From Symsagittifera roscoffensis (taxonomy: Eukaryota > Xenacoelomorpha > Acoela > Convolutidae), in NCBI RefSeq assembly GCF_963678635.1, contig NC_087064.1, positions 60,086,338 through 60,150,337 on the forward strand: a stretch of 64,000 nt of DNA, in the 5' to 3' direction. A program made the translations under genes and the position numbers. The notes under the pieces are model-generated. The model saw nothing but the letters and a program-made list of their open reading frames with translations. It was not told where the DNA came from and did no database searches. This document shows, piece after piece, positions 57,618 to 64,000 of this stretch; the stretch's first letter is position 1, and each line of letters begins with the position of its first letter.

Positions 57618-60380
57618 AGGAAATTCAATTTAAATTTGTTGCGTTTTTCAATTTACCAGATGTTTTTTTAATATTTAGTGAAAGTTTTCAATAAATTTAG
57701 TTTTAAAACAGTTTTTAAAGAAGTTAGATTTTGAAAAAAATGAAGTTAGGTTTGAAACGTTCAGCTCTGGTAGGGTAGTGTTAAGTTCTTCTCAAGGGTT
57801 TCAAATGTGGCCTCAAATCATGATGATCTACGAAATAAAAATCGTTTTAGATGCCCCTCTTCATTCTACGGTTGAGTTTATTTTAGTTTTTATAGTATAT
57901 TTTATTTATAAGTACTTTTACCGTGCATAAATCTGTATGATGCCTCGAAGGTGCATGTTGAATGCTAGATTTTTTGGAAATCAAGAGATTTTGCATATGT
58001 AAGTTTTTTGACATTAAAAAATTTGCTGTTTTGGTTTTTTGCATGAAAAGTCTTAAAGTTTTTCACGCTTAAATTTGATTTTTCGTGGCTTGATGTTCTG
58101 TGATTCTAAGTTCATTTCGTTTCTTTTACTGAATGTAAAGCACACTTAACTATCGAACAGCACAAGCGTAAAGTTCACAAAAACCACACTAGATTTCTAA
58201 TTTCAAAAGTTAAATTTCAGATTTCACAATAGTAATTGATCCAGTTTGCCTAACTTGAGCTAATGTCATTAAAAAAGTGTAAATATAAATTATTCTTCAA
58301 ATTCAAAAAAGAGCCATATATGTCTGAAATTCAAAACTTGAAGTTTTCCAAAAAGAAAAGGTTTTTTTTGTTTCCTTGCATTCATTTACTCTTCTAAGTG
58401 TAGGTGTATGTTTACTGTGTTCTTTCTTTGTGAGTTCCGTTCAAATTAAATTGCTACAATGGAGGCAAATAACGCTTTTCAAATACGATTTTCCATTAAA
58501 AAAAGTTGGTTCAAAGATTTTTAAAATTGAAAGTGCATAAGCGTGATGTTACGGCACGACCCTTGAAAATTTGGAGCAATATTTTGTTTGGATGCGGTTG
58601 AGTGTTTTTTGTTTTTTATTCCCGCAAAATCAGGTACCAAAAATAGTCATCAGAATCAGTTCAGTGATATATCATACTAAAGCCCTTTCAGTTGCGATTA
58701 TTAAATTTGATAAAATGTTCACAATGCTGAAAAAAACCTTTTGTTTTTCTTTTGTTACTGTTTTTTTGTTGATTTGACAAAATTTTAACATGTTTAAAGA
58801 CTTTTATCTGGATTCCAGAGACCTACGGACACCATTTCATCCGACTATCCCGTGCACAGATTGGCCTCGTAATGAAAGATGGGAAAATTTTTCAGATATT
58901 TATTTATGAATATGGACCGAACATTTTTTGCTTCTTGCACAGCAACTGGCTATCTTTGCTGAATTATAATTTTCTTTCAGTTTTTTTTAGTTCGTTGACA
59001 CTTTTCCGATTTTTTTTGACTATTTATTGAAAGCTTTTATCTATCTGAGAGCATCAAGTTTTTGTTTTTCAGTTTTCCTTGGGCGTTTTTCAAAAACTTT
59101 TTTCTTGATTTTTCTTAGGAGCTAAACACAACTGATTAAAGGGACCTAAATTAGCAATTTATCAATTTCCTTTTCGTTTTCACCATTTTTCTGATAGTGG
59201 CTGGAAGGAACTATAGTGCAGGATGTATTTTCGCCCAATTATGATTGCCTTTAAAAATTAGAAAGCTCGGAGGGGCTATGATTGGTATCAGATTTAAACC
59301 CTATTTGTTGTGATTCGGATTCTGAATTTTTCCGTTTTTCAGACTAATTTACACCACAAAATGATAGAGAGAATTGAACTTCTTGTCTAATTTAACTGCA
59401 TTTTCAACGTTACTTTAGCCATAATGACTTCAATCTGGAGATTTTTATCTAAGGGAACCCACTCTCACCGCCTGGAAAAAAAAACAACGGAAAAAAGGGA
59501 GAAAATCAAAACAGAATTAAGGAGTTTTGGTTTTGTTTCTGCTTCAAAAATTTTCCATTTCATTTCAGCCATTGTTTACAAAATCTTTATCCAATTAACT
59601 CGGAGTTTTTAAAAGAAGACCCGAGTTAAATTTAAATGAAATTTTAATTTGCCTGATGTCGCTTAATGTAATTTTTCGTTGGTTTTTAAAAGAAATATAC
59701 GGAAGAGTTAGGGTGGTAGTTTGAAAGAAATTTTCATTGCACCTCTGTTCTGTGACTGGTCGATAGGTAACATCCTTCATCCTGAAAACCGCAACCTTCA
59801 TATAGAAAGGTAACGAGTGCGGTAACTTCTCGGATGAAGGCAGCTGGTTTGCACTTGGCCATATTTCATGTGTGTGGCTGCAAAAAAAATGAAACAAATA
59901 AGCATTTAGTGAAGAAGTGCATGCTTTTTTCAATCAAAATCACTACTTCGTGAGTGGAGCTATTAGGATGTCCAGTTTGAAGCAAGCAAACATAATTCTT
60001 GTTGGTTAAAAGCACTGCCCCATCACATGTTTCGGAACATCCATTCGATACACGTGTAGAAAACCAGCGCATGTCAGGATCAGTGCTGAATGTTGAAGCA
60101 CACTCATGATGAAGAGGGACAAAAATGAACAAATATGCGATTCTTCAACACTCAGTGGCAATTGAAGGGGTCCCGCAGTGTCATCTGCTGCTCAACTCAA
60201 TGTAGGGACCGGCTAAGGCAAAATGGATGACATATATAACACCACGGAAGCAAGGCCTCAAGGTATTTTGGAAGAAGTACGGCTAATAAAAACGACTCCT
60301 TTCTTTGTCTTCAACACTTGTTTTCCGGGATGTGAACACTGGAAGCTGCTTAGCTGAATCCTGGCGTGTTAGGTTGACGC
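57618..60380 (+). other. AT-rich non-coding DNA, further diverged modules
   Basis: 57618-58440 is a diverged third version of 52480-53150 (AGCTCTGGTAGGGTAGTGTTA, GCATGTTGAATGCTAGATTT, TTCACAAAAACCACACTAG). From 58440 to 59700 I see nothing recognisable. Confidence 0.5.
59866..60132 (-). CDS. Unrecognised short frame, doubtful
   Basis: An 88-codon antisense frame with a less biased composition than its surroundings: a Cys-containing segment with DPDMRWFSTRVSNGCSETCDG and NKNYVCLLQTGHPNSSTHEV. A TTTTTTTTGCAG near its end looks like a splice acceptor on the minus strand, after which another frame (KPAAFIREVTALVTFLYEGC) can be read to about 59740. It could be a piece of a spliced gene or of an unknown element. 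I do not recognise it and give no function. Confidence 0.2.
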   Translation of the reverse strand: MFIFVPLHHECASTFSTDPDMRWFSTRVSNGCSETCDGAVLLTNKNYVCLLQTGHPNSSTHEVVILIEKSMHFFTKCLFVSFFLQPHT

Positions 60381-60764
60381 GGGGCAGTACAACAGTGCCC
60401 AAGTACAACAGTGTCGAAAATGAAAACTGTTCAACAGTGCCGAAAATGAAAACTTTGTTCAACAGTGCCAAAAGTTTGAACAAATTTCAACATAATAAGT
60501 GTGGCAATGAAAAACTAAACAGCGATCGTTTACAATCGTAAGTAAAACTTTAGGATTTTGAGCGAGAAAGTTTGCAACTTACACGTTTTCGCGCCAAAAT
60601 TATTGTTTACTTTGCAGTTGCAGACATATTACCGCCAAAGTTGGAGTGATTTTCTTTGATAATTAGCGTCATTAATTTCCCGCTTTAGAAAATGCGTGTA
60701 ACTTATTCTGAATTTTTCCCGCCTTTTTTGGCACTGTTGTACTTCGGCACTGTTGAACGCCCCC
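60381..60764 (+). mobile_element. 384-bp MITE with 8-bp target duplication
   Basis: Flanked by GTTGACGC on both sides (60373-60380 and 60765-60772). Termini are inverted: GGGGCAGTACAACAGTGCC on the left against GGGGGCGTTCAACAGTGCC read from the right, both going on with an AAGTACAACAGTG block. CAACAGTGCC is repeated four times near the left end. No coding capacity. An 8-bp duplication with such subterminal repeats fits a non-autonomous hAT element. Confidence 0.85.
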
Positions 60765-60839
60765 GTTGACGCTAGATAGAAATAGTGAATCCATAGAAGA
60801 GGTACCGGGCACGCTGAAAACAGAATGTATGAAAATGGT

Positions 60840-63110
60840 TATCTATTATATATTTAAATGCGGGCTTCACTATCTCGCCATGTTTAATATTTAAAAAAAA
60901 AATTTTTCGCATGCTTAACGAAACAATTTCTTTATGTTTCAGCTACATCGTATAGTGCAATGTTTCAGAAAGATTTAAAAAACCCTCCCTAAGTTTGAAA
61001 ATCTCAATACTTTGGTGGGGTGCCGTCAAGGTACCTTCACCTCAACACCAAAGATGACTAGTAATAACGCCTTTTGTGTTCCTAGATATGCGTTTTATTG
61101 ATTTTTCAATCATTTTCCAAAGTTAATAAAATGGTCAACATTTTGGTGGGTTGATGTCAGGTTGCCACCTTGATATTATTGCTCAATTTTTTTAAGTTTC
61201 TGAATTTGACGTGTATTTGATATTTTGAAAGTTTTCATTAAACTAAGATTGAAACGAAGAAAAGAAGAGTCTGATGAATTCAAATTAATTACGCTGAATT
61301 AAACGATTGATGACAACAAAGGATTGCAAAGCTCAAGTTTTTTTGGCAATGGTAAGGCCCGAGTTTAAGGCTGTAGCTGTGATAACACAGTAGAGGGGAG
61401 ATGGCAGGCATCGCAGTGTTGAGTAGTGTCAAATTCATCCATCTATATTTATCTATTTATGTCCATTGTCTATCGAATGGGCGTGTCTCTTGACATCTGT
61501 TTAAGAAGTTCCTATTTTGAATGTTAAAAAACCAATTTTTATAATGGTTAAAAATTTTTACTAAACTTATTGCTTTAAAACCTGTTGGAGCACGAATACT
61601 GTAACTCCATTTTTGTATGCTTCTAATGCACCATTTCTCATATATTCGCGTTTTGAGTTTCAAGTTTTTCGAATTTTTGAGTTTTTTGTTTCAATGTTTA
61701 TTTCAACAAATACAATTAACTAACCTATGATGAGGTGTTGTCAAATTGAGGAGACATGACAATTTTTGTCATTTTTACTGCGCCAATATTTCGCAAATTG
61801 CGAAATTCTCGCCACTTTAGGGATGTGCTCTCAGGGTATTGAATATGTTGCCTTGAATATGTTGCCTCCAATTATAACTACCTTAATCGTGTTAGTGTCC
61901 AAGTTATGCGCTGAATATGTTGCCTCCAATTATAACTACCTTAATCGTGTTAGTGTCCAAGTTATGACATTTTCAATAACTTATGTTAAAAAATTTCTTA
62001 AATCATATTGCGAACATCAATTTGGGGTGATTTTTCAGTACTATCAGGGGATGCACATCTATATTTCAAATTCGAGTGCTCAAATTTTTCTGATTATCGA
62101 GATATCACGTTTTATAGGATTTTTTCAAAATAAATTTTCTAATTTTAAATGTAAATTCAATTTGAATAGGAAATTCAATTTAAATTTGTTGCGTTTTTCA
62201 ATTTACCAGATGTTTTTTTTAATATTTAGTGAAAGTTTTCAAAAAATTTAGTTTTAAAACAGTTTTTAAAGAAGTTAGATTTTGAAAAAAAAAATGAAGT
62301 TAGGTTTAAAACGTTCAGCTCTGGTAGGGTAGTATTAGGTTCTTCTCAAGGGTTTCAAATGTGGCCTCAAATTATGATGATCTACGAAATAAAAATCGTT
62401 TTAGATGCCCCTCTTCAATCTACGGTTGAGTTTAATTTCGTTTTTATAGTATATTTTATTTATAAGTAATTTTACCGTGCATCAATCTGTATGATGCCTC
62501 GAAGGTGCATGTTGAATGCTAGATTTTTTAGAAATTAAGAGATTTTGCATATGTAAGTTTTTTGACATTAAAAAATTTGCTGTTCTGGTTTTTTGCATGA
62601 AAAGTCTTAAAGTTTTTCACGCTTAAATTTGATTTTTTGTGGCTTCATTTTCCATGTTTCTAAGTTTTTCTTCATTTCTTTTACTGAGTGTAAAGCAAAC
62701 TTCACTATCAAACAGCACATGCGTAAAGTTTACAAAAACCCTACTAGATTTCTACTTTCAAAAATTTTGATTTTTGCGTTTCGAGTTTTGAGAACTTTTG
62801 TGTTTGTTGTAATGTTTATTTTACCAAATACAATTAACTAACCTGTGATGAGGTGCTAGCATGTTTTGAAGATATGACAATTTTCGTGATTTTTACTGCA
62901 CTGATACTTCGCAAATTGCAAAATTCTAGAAACTATAGTGATGTGCTATCAGGGTATTCTCAGTCGTTGAAAATGTTGCCCTCAATTATAACGCCCTTAA
63001 CCGTGTTAGTGTCCAAGTTATGACAATTTCAATAATTTATGTTAAAAAGTTTCACACAAAATGATCTTCCCAACATCAACTTGGGGTGTTTTCTCAGTAC
63101 TATCCGACCA
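60840..63110 (+). repeat. Diverged modules of the local repeat family
   Basis: 60900-61045 matches 57300-57440 (AACAATTTCTTTATGTTTCAGC, GGTGGGGTGCCGTCAAGGTACC). 61330-61500 matches 51850-52015. 61690-62620 matches parts of 52070-52800 with a local duplication (TTGCCTCCAATTATAACTACC twice, 61861 and 61920). 62820-63110 is another version. All are in the same orientation and no reading frame is shared, so they are non-coding. Confidence 0.75.
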
Positions 63111-63950
63111 ATTTGTGAAAATTTGTTCAATTTAGTTCAAAAAGATCTTAAAGTTGAACTTATTTTGATTAATCAATTCATGAAATAGTAAGCGTTGCTG
63201 GATGCTTCGTCTATTGTTACTGTTGCATCAGTCTCGTTGTTTTTTTATAAACTTACACACTTTTAGTTTATTAATTGAGAGGTCATGCAAATTGAATGGC
63301 AGAACAATAAAAAAAACTTAATCCAATTAGAAAATTTTTATACTGAAAGAAAAATTCAAAACGAGATGAATCAAAAATTACACAAGGATAACCTGTTGAT
63401 ATGTAATTATAACATAATTTTCTGACCACGAGTGAAAAATAGCGATTTAAGCATAATCGTTTATAGTTGTCTTCAAAAATGAATTTGAAAATTAACAAAA
63501 AAAAATCAAAGACATTCTCTGAATGAAGCTTATGAAACTAGTTTTCAATTCAGTAATATCAATTTTTTTTGCTATTAAATTGATATAAATTGCCTAATTA
63601 AATAATCTCCGAATTACTTGATCGCTTTACTTACTCGAACTTAGGCTAAAATTTCTAAACAGTTTTTCAGGACATTGGAACAACTTTCTGATTTTTTTTC
63701 ACATCTTTTGAATCTAGAATGACAAGGCTTAAGTGATTCATCACTCGAATGATTGTAATGATTGCACTAGCGATCCTTGAACGTAGTGTATTAGTTCGAA
63801 CCGTCTTTTTTTTAACCTTACTCGCAAATAAAATATTCCTTTAATTTGTTCACCTAATTGTCACTTTTGCTATAATCACGATCTGTAGCATTGAACTTTT
63901 CCAGAGCTTTTTTTAATGCTTTATTTGCGGCTACCGATTGCGATTAATTG
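63111..63950 (+). other. AT-rich DNA, nothing recognised
   Basis: No gene or repeat identified. A GTTCGAACC followed by a T-run at 63795-63813 resembles a B box but lacks other tRNA features. Confidence 0.5.
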
Positions 63951-63953
63951 AAC

Positions 63954-64000
63954 GTCCGGGGCTGAATAGTTAGTGCGTTTGACCCAAAATCTGTAGGACA
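63954..64000 (+). repeat. Possible tRNA or tRNA-derived SINE start, cut by window end
   Basis: GGGGCTGAATAGTTAGTGCG has the spacing of a tRNA D-arm/A-box, and TTTGACCCAAAATCTGTAGG resembles an anticodon arm. The T-arm would lie outside the window. Confidence 0.35.

Overview
The window looks like invertebrate animal nuclear DNA. It holds one recognisable spliced host gene (GT-AG introns) whose conserved region matches the axonemal protein CFAP119/CCDC189, surrounded by many decayed animal-type mobile elements. I cannot place the phylum from sequence alone. No bacterial operon, rRNA or CRISPR is present.

Region 1 (about 1-37.7 kb) is a stack of Ty3/gypsy-class LTR retroelements. Bases 1-6.5 kb are the 5' part of one copy: leader, about 84 units of a 62-bp tandem repeat, and the start of gag. 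It ends in a fragment of a LINE endonuclease. A second copy follows, bounded by LTR-like direct repeats (about 7.23-8.10 kb and 36.85-37.71 kb), with a primer-binding-site-like TGGCGCTCC immediately after the first. Its leader carries a 691-bp tandem repeat and a short 62-bp array. Then come gag (two CCHC knuckles), protease (DTG), reverse transcriptase (YVDD), RNase H, a long acidic linker, integrase (DDE), a GPY/F-like tail and what looks like a degenerate macro domain. The pol region is a junction of two partial copies. After pol lies a second very long broken reading frame (23.9-36.5 kb) with a coiled coil, an SGNH/GDSL-hydrolase-like domain and about 2,000 residues I cannot assign. Part of it is duplicated inside itself (4.1 kb, with a further 598-bp tandem inside that). 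All frames carry stops and frameshifts, so this copy is dead.

Region 2 (37.7-43.8 kb) holds other element remnants: a LINE reverse transcriptase fragment next to the 3' LTR, possibly the other half of the endonuclease fragment at 6.6 kb; a nearly complete LINE with an N-terminal PHD finger and a C-terminal CCHC/restriction-like nuclease region; a LINE tail ending in (TAG)n; and an antisense hAT transposase remnant.

Region 3 (45-54 kb) is the host gene: three exons at 45097-45694, 48626-48738 and 49069-49272 give a 304-residue protein. The last exon and its 3' flank lie in a roughly 4.1-kb tandem duplication (48.9-53.5 and 53.5-57.6 kb), so a second nearly identical last exon sits at 53660-53863. 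One duplicate has a 459-bp MITE with a clean 9-bp target duplication, and the other duplicate preserves the empty site.

Region 4 (54-64 kb) is AT-rich and non-coding as far as I can see. It is built of diverged same-orientation copies of the modules found around the host gene, with a second MITE (8-bp target duplication) at 60.4 kb and a tRNA-like start at the right edge.
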